From Symbiodinium natans (Eukaryota; Sar; Dinophyceae; Suessiales; Symbiodiniaceae), in NCBI GenBank assembly GCA_905221605.1, contig CAJNDS010002113.1, positions 219,001 through 283,000 on the forward strand: a stretch of 64,000 nt of DNA, written 5' to 3'. Shown here piece after piece: positions 12,601 through 19,390 of the stretch. How positions within the stretch are numbered: position 1 is the stretch's first letter; each line of letters opens with the position of its first letter. The translations under genes and the position numbers were made by a program. The notes under the pieces are model-generated. The model worked only from the letters and a program-made list of their open reading frames with translations. It searched no databases and was not told the origin of the DNA.

Positions 12601-15109
12601 AACCCTAAACCCTAAACCCCAAACCCCAAACCCCAAACCCCAAACCCCAAACCCTAAACCCTTAACCCTAAACCCTAAACCCTAAACCCTAAACCCTAAA
12701 CCCTAACCCTAAACCCTAAACCCTAAACCCTACAGTAAACCCGAAACCCTGAACCCTAAACCCAAAGCACTCAAAGCCCGAAGGTGTGACCGGGGGCGCC
12801 ATGCCGAAGTTCGGTGGACCGCAGCAGCAGATGGTCGTGCCACTCCTCAGAGGTTTAGGGTTTAGGGTTTAGGGTTTAGGGTTTAGGGCTACTTCGGCCC
12901 ATGCCAGAGCTTCGGAGAGCGGATGGCCCTAAGGCTCGAACCTCCCCCCCATAAACCCTAAACCCTAAACCCTAACCCCTAACCCCAAACCCCTAACCCC
13001 TAACCCCTAACCCCTAAACCCTAAACCCTCAACCCTCAACCCTAAACCCTGAGCCCCCCAAAACCCTTGCGCTCCGCATGCCCAGGTGGTGCCAATGATG
13101 CTTGCCAACACGGGCCAATACGGCAACGGGCAGGCCGGGAGACGACGGCCCTTCCCCTTCTTGGCACTCCAAACCGCTACTCGAAGGTTCATGGGTGCTT
13201 GCGAGTGGGGGTAGAAGTACACTAAGTCACCATGGCTACCCTACAACCCTATAATATAAATACCCATGAAGCTCCAAGTCGAGCATAATTGGACTCTTGG
13301 CTCAGGGTTCAGCGCTGGACTCTGGGCCCTTTGGCGCCATGCAACTTTTTAGAAAAACCGGGTCCTTCAACCCGGAACCCTCCCCCAAAGGTTGTCGGCC
13401 CTCCACGCGCTGAAACTTACACTGGGCACCTTCGACCCTAAACCCGACCAAACTCCCCAAAGCCGCAAAGGCCCTTGAAATCCCTCAACCCTGAAACCCT
13501 AACTCACGCCCTACCCCCAAACCCCAAACCCCAGCTCCTAAACCCGAAGCCTCAAACGCTCAACCCTAAAAACCTACAACCCGGCAACCCGAACCCAAAA
13601 CCCCAAACCCCAAACCCGAAACCCCATGCCCCGAAAACCATTAATAATAATAATAACAATAACAATAATAATAATAAAGACCGACCCAGGCAGGCTTCAT
13701 GATGCAGGGCCAGCAGATGCCCCCGCAGGGGGGCCCGCCGGGTGGGCCGCCGCAGGCGCAAACCGGGCCAAGCCTTGGGGTTTAGGGTTTAGGGTTTAGG
13801 GTTTAGGGTTTAGGGTTTAGGGTTTAGGGTTTAGGGTTTAGGGTACGTTTGGGGTTTAGGGTTTGGGGTTTTAGGGTCTCGGGTTCAGGGTTCAGCAGGA
13901 TTCAACCCCCCCCCCAACCTGGACACCTGTACATGTGAAGAAACCCTAAACCCTAAACCCTAAACCCTAAACCTTAAACCCTGAACCCTGAACCCTAAAC
14001 CCTAAACCTTTCAGGGCTTTCAGGCGACAGAGGCTTTGCAAGGGCTTCGGAAGATTAGCAGTCTGGGTTAGCTTGGAGGTTCATGGGTACTTAGAACCCG
14101 AACTATTGGTGTACTTAGAACCGAAACCCCTAAACCCTAAACCCTAAACCCTAGACCCTCAACCCTAGACCCTGAACCCTGAACCCAAAACCCTAAACCC
14201 TAAACCCTAAACCTGGGTCCTTCTAAGCACAGTTATACTTGGAGACCGCCGGATGGACTCTCGGATGGACTCCTGGTCCGAGCCAGGTTGATCGAGATGA
14301 ATCCCCTCCACTCCATAGTAGGGCCTTAAACCCCTGAATCCAAAGTGAGCCCTCGCCCTAAACCCTAAACCCTAAACCCTAAACCCTAAACCCTAAACCC
14401 TAAACCCTAAACCCTAGACCCTCAACGAAGAGCAGCCCCTGAAGCAGCGTCTCCGGTGAGGGGGATGGCGGCCCTGGGCCCATGATGCAGCAGGGGATGA
14501 CGCTTGGCAGAGCTTGGAGTATGGGGTTTAGGGTTTAGGGTTTAGGAGTTAGGGGTTTAGGGTTTAGGGATTAGGGTTTAGGGTATATGGACCCCGAAAA
14601 TACTTGGAGGTTCATGGTACTTACTAACCTGCACTTATAACCCACTTATAAGCCCCTTAAGTGCCTTAATATGGTTATAAGTACAGTTATAAGTCCAGTT
14701 ATAATTGCTTAATAAGTACCACAAACCTCCAAGCAGGGACCCCCAATATTTACGGACCCCAGATAGTGGGATCCCCTTAGAATAAGGACCCAATAAGGCA
14801 CCCCCTAATTTCTGAATCCCCCGCATGTTGGTGTTTAGGATTTGGGTTGGGGGTTTGGGGTTTGGGATTGAGGGTTGGGGATTGAGGGTTGCGGGGGGGT
14901 CGAGGGGTTCAGGCGTCGCCGCAAACCTGAACTCCAAACTCACATCAACCCAGTATCCCCTTAAAACCCTAAACCCTGAACCCTAAACCCTAAACCCTAA
15001 ACCCTAAACCCTAAACGCTAAACCCCCGACCCTAGAATCCCTCAACCCGGCGGCTGGAGGGCTCAGCTCCCCAACTTGGCAAGCCATGAGGTACCCTCGA
15101 CAGCAGTAG
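632..15109 (+). CDS. Gene A: PAM2-like, Gln/Met/Gly/Pro-rich protein (span of all exons)
   Basis: Multi-exon gene, probably a cytoplasmic RNA-granule or poly(A)-binding-protein partner. The start ATG (632) is in the context GCACCATGG. Exon 3 (1251-1308) has FNPKAPAF, resembling the PAM2 motif that binds the MLLE domain of PABP. From about 5.3 kb on, nearly every exon encodes low-complexity sequence rich in Q, M, G, P and N (for example VPQQNAPPNQDVPQ). The final exon reads LSSPTWQAMRYPRQQ and a TAG. Exon junctions keep phase through most of the last third: 9531/9841, 12109/12784, 12833/13086, 13133/13690, 14518/15060. A PAM2 motif plus a Q-rich tail recalls ataxin-2 and LARP4-type proteins, but no LSm or La domain was seen, so no family name is given. 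The first two exons could belong to a separate upstream gene. Confidence 0.7.
841..978 (+). CDS. Gene A candidate exon 2
   Basis: Open frame with high GC3, beginning GLVAAAFAVAFANMQ (a short hydrophobic stretch) and continuing through NPLELARLLKLSSRR to KLQ. The acceptor is the AG at 839-840 or 835-836. The end fits CAA|GCCCCT, a GC donor. The hydrophobic start could be a membrane or signal segment, which fits poorly with a Q-rich cytoplasmic protein, so membership in gene A is uncertain. Confidence 0.5.
1107..1235 (-). repeat. CCCTAAA array
   Basis: About 17 near-perfect CCCTAAA heptamers with single GAA and CAA variants. It lies in the intron between the exons at 841-978 and 1251-1308, immediately before the latter's acceptor. 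Confidence 0.95.
1251..1308 (+). CDS. Gene A exon with PAM2-like motif
   Basis: After a 130-nt CCCTAAA array and the acceptor CCCCAG (ends 1250), the frame reads MPRGFSFNPKAPAFSLNPQ and ends at CAG|GTGCCA, a GT donor. FNPKAPAF matches the core of PAM2 (hydrophobic-N-P-x-A-x-x-F). PAM2 peptides bind the MLLE domain of poly(A)-binding protein. The match is by eye to a short motif. Confidence 0.5.
1768..1876 (+). repeat. (AGA)n microsatellite
   Basis: Pure AGA/GAA trinucleotide run of about 36 units. It produces spurious poly-R, poly-L, poly-S and poly-F reading frames on both strands. Confidence 0.97.
1880..3830. other. Unassigned 2-kb segment without telomere-like repeats
   Basis: Intronic to gene A by position, but lacking heptamers and with less GC-biased codon use than the exons. 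Several overlapping open frames exist on both strands, notably + 1942-2625 and + 2931-3320; none shows a recognisable domain. In 3030-3200 two + frames are open at once, one containing QLALQQLAATEEQ. It could be decayed mobile DNA, a captured gene fragment or ordinary intron. Confidence 0.4.
3865..3955 (-). repeat. CCCTAAA/CCCTCAA patch
   Basis: About 12 degenerate heptamers ending shortly before the acceptor of the 3985 exon, in the orientation typical of intron 3' ends in this window. Confidence 0.85.
3985..4060 (+). CDS. Gene A exon (LKGLGEILEMFFQRAKN)
   Basis: Acceptor GAGGCAG (ends 3984). The frame reads LKGLGEILEMFFQRAKN followed by VSPERRSG, amphipathic-helix-like. It ends in phase 1 at G|GTTTAGGG, so the donor GT is the first GT of a TTTAGGG block. 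The next exon (4415) begins with the two bases that complete the codon. No family recognised. Confidence 0.65.
4200..4290 (+). repeat. TCA/TTA, TA and homopolymer tract
   Basis: A CATCAT run, an alternating TA run of about 22 nt, then poly-T and poly-G runs, inside the intron between the 4060 and 4415 exons. Confidence 0.9.
4415..4452 (+). CDS. Gene A exon (PGYLSQLLSNQR)
   Basis: Acceptor AACTCAG (ends 4414). The two leading bases complete the codon left by the 4060 donor, giving RRSG-V-PGYLSQLLSNQR. Donor AGG|GTCAAG in phase 0. The matching phase across a 354-nt intron supports both exons. Confidence 0.6.
4557..4618 (+). CDS. Gene A candidate exon (APDWPDAKGPSYKDALPAR)
   Basis: Follows the acceptor TCGCCAG (ends 4556). 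The most coding-like frame (high GC3) reads APDWPDAKGPSYKDALPAR. The frame required by the previous donor is also open (CGPRLARRQGAQ), so frame and exact end are unresolved. Confidence 0.4.
5091..5123 (+). CDS. Gene A small exon (LAAVWELDQC)
   Basis: Acceptor ACCTCAG (ends 5090), frame LAAVWELDQC, then AA|GTCCTA as donor. Preceded by a CCCTAAA block (5000-5055). Confidence 0.45.
5167..5266. mobile_element. MITE family A, copy 1
   Basis: Inverted-repeat element with ends TGGGATGTTCCCCC and its complement, inner arms ACTAACAGTCCTTA and its complement, and a short A-rich loop. It encodes nothing. Other copies are at 5854, 7351, 10728, 12467, 20654, 45150, 45226, 54078 and 62848. Confidence 0.9.
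5314..5350 (+). CDS. Gene A small exon (VLGQPNPQASA)
   Basis: Acceptor CGTGCCAG (ends 5313), frame VLGQPNPQASA, donor AG|GGTAGG or AGG|GTAGGC. It is the first exon with the Q/P-rich composition that marks the rest of the gene. The open frame continues to about 5480, so the exon could be longer. Confidence 0.4.
5583..5624 (+). CDS. Gene A exon (HMQQMQGVRSPGL)
   Basis: Acceptor GCTGCCCAG (ends 5582); frame HMQQMQGVRSPGL. The donor is probably the GT within GGGGTTGCC near 5625. Composition matches the downstream Q/M-rich exons. Confidence 0.5.
5854..5954. mobile_element. MITE family A, copy 2
   Basis: Diverged copy (TGATGTTCATCCC left end; intact right end GGGGGAACATCCCA) with the ACTAGCAGTCCTTA inner arm. 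It lies about 50 nt before the acceptor of the 6004 exon. Confidence 0.85.
6004..6074 (+). CDS. Gene A exon (VRKRAAINAKTEGGWQQQNQ)
   Basis: Acceptor CAAGCAG (ends 6003). The frame reads VRKRAAINAKTEGGW followed by QQQNQGLA. The end fits GCG|GCTAAA, a GC donor; an earlier end is possible. A basic stretch leads into the first poly-Q run. Confidence 0.55.
6185..6252. repeat. Dispersed repeat family I, copy 1
   Basis: The segment GGTACCTCATTCCC ... TTCCCT followed by AACCAA recurs at 41405-41465. Copy 1 also shows an inverted ATGAGGGAATTAGGG at its left end, suggesting a small hairpin element. Confidence 0.6.
6533..6588 (+). CDS. Gene A exon (QQQQPQQTGQQAGPSGSW)
   Basis: Acceptor GAACAGCAG (ends 6532); frame QQQQPQQTGQQAGPSGSW; donor TGG|GTGCCC in phase 0. 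A poly-Q core typical of prion-like, phase-separating RNA-granule proteins. Confidence 0.6.
6862..7100 (-). repeat. Long CCCTAAA array
   Basis: About 34 CCCTAAA units with single-base variants (CCTAAAT at about 6994, ACGCTAA at about 7050). It sits directly upstream of the acceptor of the 7117 exon. Confidence 0.97.
7117..7144 (+). CDS. Gene A micro-exon (VPQQQQAC)
   Basis: Acceptor GACTGGCAG (ends 7116); frame VPQQQQAC. The donor is CTGG|GTCAAA (end 7144) or GCAT|GTCTGG (end 7138), both phase 1. Confidence 0.5.
7351..7426. mobile_element. MITE family A, truncated copy 3
   Basis: Intact left end (TGGGATGTTC) and both inner arms up to GGACTG, then the right terminus is missing and replaced by a C run. 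A decayed copy between two gene A exons. Confidence 0.85.
7600..7641 (+). CDS. Gene A exon (VPQQNAPPNQDVPQ)
   Basis: Acceptor CCCTTGCAG (ends 7599); frame VPQQNAPPNQDVPQ; donor CAA|GTTGCG in phase 0. It starts with the same VPQQ as the 7117 exon, suggesting exon duplication within the Q-rich tail. Confidence 0.6.
8198..8236 (+). CDS. Gene A exon (EQQGGPQMVGQGM)
   Basis: Acceptor ACCCTGCAG (ends 8197); frame EQQGGPQMVGQGM; donor ATG|GTGCAT in phase 0. Clear composition match to the other tail exons. Confidence 0.6.
8595..8672 (+). repeat. TTTAGGG patch
   Basis: Degenerate TTTAGGG/TTTTGGG run in a gene A intron. The 50 nt before it (8541-8590) contains a weak candidate exon (EQEEQPQPPHTGD) whose splice sites cannot be fixed. 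Confidence 0.85.
8675..9440. other. Unassigned intronic segment
   Basis: About 750 nt free of heptamers, with overlapping open frames on both strands (+ 8680-8955, + 8958-9239, - 8670-8945, - 8930-9205). None has a recognisable domain. By position it lies in an intron of gene A. Confidence 0.4.
9468..9531 (+). CDS. Gene A exon (GMTMQPMMPQAFVVNNAPAS)
   Basis: Reads GMTMQPMMPQAFVVNNAPAS then Q, ending CAG-G|GTATTT in phase 1. The following exon at 9841 opens with CA, completing an Ala codon. This is one of the most secure exons of the gene. Confidence 0.65.
9601..9714. mobile_element. MITE family B, copy 1
   Basis: Inverted-repeat element with ends of the type TTCATGGGTACTTA and its complement TAAGTACCCATTGAA, about 110 bp, AT-richer than its surroundings. 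Other copies: 13179, 14071 (half), 14601, 37006, 38161, 43318. Confidence 0.85.
9841..9876 (+). CDS. Gene A micro-exon (PPAFNTAPGTS)
   Basis: Acceptor GCCTCCAG (ends 9840). The leading CA completes the codon from 9531, then PPAFNTAPGTS, ending G|GTGG in phase 1. PAFNTAP is faintly PAM2-like but lacks the NP. Confidence 0.55.
9955..10026 (-). repeat. CCCTAAA array
   Basis: Ten perfect CCCTAAA units. Confidence 0.95.
10205..10275 (+). repeat. GGGCTTAAGGGCTTCA decanucleotide-like repeat
   Basis: Short tandem run of GGGCTTCA/GGGCTTAA units, a local variant of the heptamer theme. Confidence 0.75.
10322..10352 (+). CDS. Gene A candidate exon (QNQMQCLGMQ)
   Basis: Follows GGCGGCCAG; frame QNQMQCLGMQ then G|GTGTGT. 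The phase does not close simply with the 9876 donor (another open frame, EPNAVPGHA, would), so the frame is uncertain. Confidence 0.4.
10728..10827. mobile_element. MITE family A, copy 4
   Basis: Left end TGGGATGTTCCCCCC, inner arms ACTAACAGTCCTTA / complement, slightly decayed right end (GGGGCGGGAAATCA). It lies about 57 nt upstream of the 10884 exon. Confidence 0.85.
10884..10918 (+). CDS. Gene A exon (YGQMYGGPGQGA)
   Basis: Acceptor GCTCCAG (ends 10883); one base then YGQMYGGPGQGA. The donor is not unique: several GT dinucleotides occur before the TTTAGGG block at 10932. Confidence 0.5.
11070..11152 (-). repeat. CCCTAAA array
   Basis: About 12 units ending in a C run, directly before the acceptor of the 11179 exon. 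Confidence 0.95.
11179..11218 (+). CDS. Gene A exon (QPHQGQGMAPPSQ)
   Basis: Acceptor ACTGTGCAG (ends 11178). Two bases, then QPHQGQGMAPPSQ. It could also end earlier at G|GTATGG. Confidence 0.5.
11445..11477 (+). CDS. Gene A micro-exon (AGGMPQGGVNM)
   Basis: Acceptor TCAACCAG (ends 11444); frame AGGMPQGGVNM; donor ATG|GTGCGG in phase 0. Confidence 0.55.
11602..11642 (+). CDS. Gene A candidate exon (MPQDQESGPPDAA)
   Basis: Acceptor ATCCACAG (ends 11601); one base then MPQDQESGPPDAA; the end fits G|GCCCTA, a GC donor. The phase with its neighbours is not fully resolved. Confidence 0.45.
12049..12109 (+). CDS. Gene A exon (LQNQQGQMAGQNSAPNTKAP)
   Basis: Acceptor CAATGCAG (ends 12048); frame LQNQQGQMAGQNSAPNTKAP; ends G|GTTGGG in phase 1, completed by GT at the start of the 12784 exon (Gly). 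Confidence 0.6.
12467..12582. mobile_element. MITE family A, copy 5
   Basis: Left end TGGGATGTTC and inner arm as in the other copies. The centre carries an extra partial duplication of the CCCTATTAAG segment, and the right end is decayed (GGGGGAACGCTCCA). Confidence 0.85.
12595..12735 (-). repeat. CCCTAAA/CCCCAAA array
   Basis: About 19 units, with a homogeneous CCCCAAA sub-block near 12615-12650. It ends before the acceptor of the 12784 exon. Confidence 0.95.
12784..12833 (+). CDS. Gene A exon (VTGGAMPKFGGPQQQM)
   Basis: Acceptor CCCGAAG (ends 12783). GT completes the Gly codon, then VTGGAMPKFGGPQQQM; donor ATG|GTCGTG, phase 0. Phases match on both sides. Confidence 0.65.
13086..13133 (+). 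CDS. Gene A exon (VVPMMLANTGQYGNGQ)
   Basis: Acceptor ATGCCCAG (ends 13085); frame VVPMMLANTGQYGNGQ; ends CAG|GCCGGG, a GC donor, phase 0. It follows the CCCTAAA block 12950-13062, while the same intron's 5' end holds TTTAGGG at 12852-12888. Confidence 0.65.
13179..13281. mobile_element. MITE family B, copy 2
   Basis: Ends CGAAGGTTCATGGGTGCTT and TACCCATGAAGCTCC are inverted. Inserted 45 nt after a gene A exon. Confidence 0.8.
13639..13678 (+). repeat. (AAT/AAC)n microsatellite
   Basis: Thirteen AAT/AAC triplets immediately before the acceptor of the 13690 exon. Confidence 0.95.
13690..13779 (+). CDS. Gene A exon (AGFMMQGQQMPPQGGPPGG)
   Basis: Acceptor GACCCAG (ends 13689), phase 0. Reads AGFMMQGQQMPPQGGPPGG followed by PPQ. 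It may end at 13755 (CAG|GCGCAA, GC donor) or run to 13779, where GGG|GTTTAGGG puts the donor at the first base of a 70-bp TTTAGGG array. Confidence 0.65.
13778..13850 (+). repeat. TTTAGGG array at an intron 5' end
   Basis: Ten perfect TTTAGGG units starting exactly at the end of the 13690 exon. CCCTAAA blocks at 13941-14013, 14128-14213 and 14350-14418 lie in the same intron and are complementary to it. Confidence 0.95.
14071..14125. mobile_element. MITE family B, half copy
   Basis: Left end TTGGAGGTTCATGGGTACTT, then a CCCTAAA block at 14126-14213 where the right half would be. A possible fragment of the other half (TCTAAGCACAGTTATACTTGG) follows the block. Confidence 0.6.
14350..14418 (-). 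repeat. CCCTAAA array
   Basis: About nine units at the 3' end of the intron before the 14461 exon. Confidence 0.95.
14461..14518 (+). CDS. Gene A exon (GDGGPGPMMQQGMTLGRAW)
   Basis: Acceptor CGGTGAG (ends 14460), phase 0. Reads GDGGPGPMMQQGMTLGRAW; ends A|GTATGG in phase 1, completed by GG at 15060. Confidence 0.6.
14601..14737. mobile_element. MITE family B, copy 4
   Basis: Full-length element with ends TACTTGGAGGTTCATGGTAC and GTACC...AAACCTCCAAG, and an AT-rich interior with several ACTTATAA motifs. Confidence 0.85.
14738..14823. mobile_element. MITE family F, copy 1
   Basis: Directly abuts the family B element. It carries CCCCCAATATTTACGG and CACCCCCTAATTTC, motifs shared with 50790-50884 and 58297-58398. 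Confidence 0.6.
15060..15109 (+). CDS. Gene A terminal exon
   Basis: The leading GG completes the codon from 14518. The frame then reads LSSPTWQAMRYPRQQ and a TAG stop (15107-15109). The intron before it has TTTAGGG at 14523-14582 and CCCTAAA at 14963-15040. Confidence 0.6.
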
Positions 15110-15660
15110 CTCCTCAAGCGCGCTGGCCACTTGAGGTGCTTCCAGAGCCTGGTTTGGTGTTTCGGGTTCAGGGTTTAGGGTATAGGGTTTAGGGTTTAGG
15201 GTTTAGGGCTCAGGGTTCAGGGTTCAGGCTGTACCGGTGCTTGTCCCCAAGACCCAGATGCCAATCCTTGAAGGCCCCCAGCCCCAACCCCTGGGCGGCA
15301 AGAACCGCTGAAGTAGCACAGCACTCAACAGCAAAAGAAGCTTCTTGCAGTATCAAACACAGAGAGAGAGAGAGAGAGAGAGAGACCAACATCAGCAGCT
15401 AGCGCGGTTTAGGATCTGTAGGCACTTTACACTCTACGGTCTGTTTCGGAGGCTTTTGTTCATGTCAGGATCTTTGACAAAACTACTTGGTAAAGGGTTG
15501 AAGGATGCTTCTAAGGGGAGTATGCTTGAAGGTAGAGAGGGGGCGAAGGGGGGAACGGGCTGTCCGGACCCTACTGGGCCCCTAAGTCAACCTTTCAGCA
15601 CACATCTCGAAGCCCCCAGGCACCCCGAACCTACAGTGTTTTTTCGCCCGGCCCCCCCGT
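15110..15660. other. 3' flank of gene A
   Basis: Contains TTTAGGG remnants (15165-15225), an (AG)n run (15359-15385) and no convincing exon. No AATAAA signal is visible near the stop, as is usual in dinoflagellates. Confidence 0.5.
15359..15385 (+). repeat. (AG)n microsatellite
   Basis: About 13 perfect AG dinucleotides. Confidence 0.97.
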
Positions 15661-15675
15661 TGCAGAGCACCAGCT

Positions 15676-15783
15676 CACCCCGCACTGATGGAGGTCGCCG
15701 CTCTTCACCCAACCCCCAAAGTGATTTCTGAGCTGCAGTCCTTCCTTGAGACAGCCGATTGGGTCATGCTTAGCCCTGTGTTT
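15676..15783 (+). pseudogene. Possible Ty3/gypsy reverse-transcriptase scrap
   Basis: One + frame reads ALMEVAALHPTPKVISELQS then FLETADW. The P-x-P-K-V-x-E-L-Q-S-F-L spacing resembles the conserved segment at the C-terminal edge of Ty3/gypsy reverse transcriptases (P-P-x-x-x-x-E-L-R-S-F-L-G). The GL and YYR that should follow are absent and nothing else of a retroelement is visible. It could equally be an unrecognised host exon after the acceptor CGTTGCAG. Confidence 0.25.
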
Positions 15784-15984
15784 TGCGTGTCAAGGCCTAA
15801 ACCTATAAACTTTTGAGAAATTCAGGTTTCGGGGGCTTTGGGGTTCAATTGAAGCTTCACCACTTCCCAGATTGACCGACTTCAGCTCGCCTGTGCTCCT
15901 AGGGGCTTTGCCCCGGCAGAAGTTTCCGTGCGTTTCTGGCAGGGCCGAAAGCCACACAGCCTCTGGTGAGGCAGTGAGAGTCAG

Positions 15985-16510
15985 GGTGTGGGAGGCCGAG
16001 GTTTAGGTCTCATAGCAGAGTCCCTTGAGCTGCTCCTGCAGTAGGTTGTTAAAGCTCCCCCATCTTCGCAACACAGTGCTCTTGGCCAGCAGTCGTCACA
16101 TGCGACCGCTGTCCATTGTGGCCAGTCCCCTGCCACGTGCTGAAGCCGACGAGCGCAGCTTGTCGTTTCTTCTGCAGCTGCTGCTTCTGGTTCAGGGATT
16201 GAAAAAGAATCATGAACAGCAAGACCATGCGCCTGACTCCGTGCAGGCTTGCGCGCCCGAAAGTGCTTGTTGCCATCGTGGCCGAATCCTGGCCGAAAAC
16301 CCAGATGCACGCAGGCTCGACAGCCCGACCCTGAAAAAACTACATCGGGGGTTAGAGGCAATCGTTTTTGTTCCCCTGCTAGCCATCCCAACCCCTTCCT
16401 CGTCAGCCCGCGCATGACACTTCGACAGCCACCAGCAGCCTGCAGGAAGTTTGCTGCCCATGCAGGTGTTCCCCAGGGCAGGTCGCAACCATGCGGCTTC
16501 TTTTAGGTGC
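15985..16510. other. Unassigned segment with overlapping open frames
   Basis: Open frames on both strands (+ 16025-16417; - 15981-16415) overlap almost fully and show no recognisable domain. No heptamers occur here. Possibly a decayed gene or single-copy intergenic DNA. Confidence 0.35.
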
Positions 16511-17289
16511 AGCACTCTGCTCTACTTAAGACGTGGATTGCCATGTACTTCTTCGGTTTTTGGGGAGCAGGACTTGGCATAAATCTCAGACCGGAACCCT
16601 AAGCATGAAGCCTAAGCCACTGAGCGCACCAAAAGCACATGGAAAGCCTGAACGGAAGCCTGGGCTCCTAACCTGAGTTAAGCCTTAGGCACAAGACCCT
16701 GACCCTCTGGAGGTTGGGACCCCTGTTTCGGGACCCACCTGCATGGAGCAACGTCGTCTAGGAACTGCAGGAAGCTGCCGCAGCCTTTCGCTGGTGGGCG
16801 CGTTCATGAAACTCAACCCTCAGCCTTGGACCCTGAACTGGACCTTGGGTGTTGAGCCCACCGATCACAGAGTGAGCCTGCGAATCTCCTGCGGTTCCTC
16901 TCTTAGGCGGGAGTCCGCGGTCTGCCCCCGGATTCCTTATGAGTCGCAAGACCCACCTTGATTTGACGTGTGAAGTCATGTGCGGCAGCTCCAGGGTTAT
17001 GGGGTAAGAGCTGCAAATCATGCCCCCGAAATCCCTGACCCCGCCTGTCTCAAGCTACACAGGGATCTTCCTTACATGTGGGGGTTGCCCAAACTAGTCG
17101 TACCCTTTGTGGGGTACGATAAGGATGTTCGTACTTGGGGCTATTTTTGAGGTACTACGGTTTTTCTTGGAAATAACCCTAAACCCTAAACCCTAAACCC
17201 TAAACCCTAAACCCGAAACCCTAAACCTTCAACCGGTCGAGCTGGGCAGACCTGGGCTCCCGTTTTTGTCGAGTCCGTTTTGACTTGGA

Positions 17290-17400
17290 GTTTGTAGACG
17301 TTTAGGGTTTAGGGTTTAGGAGTTTAGGAGTTTAGGAGTTAGGGTTTAGGGTTTAGGGTTTAGGGTTTAGGGTTTAGGGTTTAGGGTTTAGGGTTTAGGC
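17290..17400 (+). repeat. TTTAGGG array
   Basis: About 14 units, nine of them perfect in a row. A short open segment (17230-17290) between this and the CCCTAAA block at 17175-17228 is a possible exon without a recognisable product. Confidence 0.95.
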
Positions 17401-17844
17401 CTGGAAGGCCCAGAAACTTCCTTCAATCCGCGGCCCGGCAGTCTCGAACCTCAGGGTTTTTTCGGTTGTGGGCCTTAGGGTTCAGGGTCTAAGAGTTTAT
17501 TTGGGTTTTTACGGTTTTTGAGGTTAGGTGAGGGTTCAGGGTCTAAGGTTTTTTTAGGGGTGAGGTTCGGTGTGGAAATGAAAGACCCAGTCCGCTGGGT
17601 CGTGCGCGGCAGGACGTTGACAGGTGGATCTAGGGTGGGCATCGCTTTAAAGCTGACCCGACGCCTGAAGCCTGAAAAGTCCAAAGCCCTACAAAGGGTT
17701 TAGGGCTAGGATTTAGGGTTCAGGGTTTTAGGGTTTAGGGTTTGGGGTTAAGGGTTGAGGGTTTAGGGAACCCCAAAGCCCAAGTTTTTCACCCTACACT
17801 GGCCGTACACCCTGCCTCGCCTTAGGGGTGGACGCACTGGGGAG

Positions 17845-17908
17845 GGTTTAGGGTTTAGGGTTTAGGGTTGAGGGTTTAGGGTTTAGGGTTTAGGGTTTAG
17901 GGTTAGGC
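17845..17908 (+). repeat. TTTAGGG array
   Basis: About nine units; no adjoining exon is resolvable. Confidence 0.9.
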
Positions 17909-19269
17909 TCGGTTCTCCCCAGAACCACAAACCATTGACAGCCACCACCCTACAGCAGGCTTTGAGAGTGCCCACCCGCTTGCCTTAGGGTTGTTGCTGC
18001 GGGAAGGAACCTACTACTTCCTTCAAACGCTGAACCCTCAACCCCCTCACCCTAGATTCTGAACCCTTAGCGTTTCCAGGAACTCTACATCCCAAGTCCC
18101 GTATGGGCCCCTAAAAATCACAGACCCTATGCCCGACACCAAACCCAAATCCGAGAACCCAAACACGCAGTCCCGACGGGATACTAGAAGATCGACAGAC
18201 AGCTCAAGCCTGAACCGGAAACCTGGAACCCCACATATCCCCAGACCCAAACCCCCGAAAAACTCTGCAGGACCCCTCCACAGCAACCCGGTCTTTTGGC
18301 ACAAGCCCTTTAGCCTCGACTTGGTCAGGAGCCGCGCAAAACAAATCGGGTTTCGGGTGTGGGGCGTGGGGTTTGGGGTTTCTACAAGCCCATGGTTGAA
18401 GGGGCTTCTTTGGGGTTTCGTTGAAAAAGGACCGCGCATGCATTTTTCGGGCTTATGGGGCTTTCTTCTCGCTTTCGTGCTGCTTCAGGAGGTGAGCAGT
18501 GAGTAGTCGTTCTTGTAGGAACTTTGGGCTTTGCTTGGTTTACCGTAAAGGGTCATAGGGTTGATACACGTGGAGGATTAGGTGTTGCCGGGCTTGCAGG
18601 GCTTTTGGGGGCATGGGGTTGAGGATGCTCTCTACTCTATCTGCAGGCATTGCATGAGGGAGGTACGCTAATCACAGTTGCCTTCCAGTGGCTACGCGTT
18701 CTAGGCTTAGGATTTGGGGTTCTAGGCTTAGGATTTGGGGTTGAGAGCTTCGGGGTCGTATGCCCGAATGGTCCATATGTCTTGTTCTTGGGTAGTTGGG
18801 TGTCCGGGGAATCCGGGGAATCCGGGGAGTCCCTATAAAGCTTATACCCCAGGTTTTCGAGCCCTATCGGCCATAGCGTTCCCCCCCCTTTCACCCAGCC
18901 TTGCAACCGCGCCCTGGGAGCATTTCTCGGAAGTCCGTCCACTCCAAAATGACCCACCCGCAGGGTTTAGGGTTTAGGGTTTAGGGTTTAGGGTATGTCA
19001 GCCACCCACAAGCAAAGTCCACCAGCAAACGTTCTCCGTGGTGAGATATAGCCAGCGTGTTTTGGCACTCCAAGTTGCTTCAGTGAGCAAAGCCTCTACG
19101 AGACCCCGGAATCTAGAGCCTTGAACAACCCAACTCCCAGCCAGTAACCGTCAAACCCTAAACCCTAAACCCTAAACCCTATACCCTAAACCCTAAACCC
19201 TAAACCCTAAACCCTAAACCCAAGTCGTAGCCCATTGTCGGCTCCCCCCACGCCTCCGTGTCGGCTGGA

Positions 19270-19390
19270 TGTGCTCTGCCGAACCCGAGGCGGCACAGTG
19301 TGCCATGGCATTCCTCAGGACAGCCTTGAAGGAGAGCCCCATCTCCCCTTACAATCTGAGCCCTGAAGGGCTCTGTGTTGGGGGTTGGGC
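19270..19390 (+). CDS. Candidate exon (AEPEAAQCAMAFLRTALKES)
   Basis: Sandwiched between a CCCTAAA block (19155-19220) and G-rich DNA. One + frame reads AEPEAAQCAMAFLRTALKES then PISPYNL, helix-like. A second + frame is also open, so the call rests on composition only. Function unknown. Confidence 0.35.
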
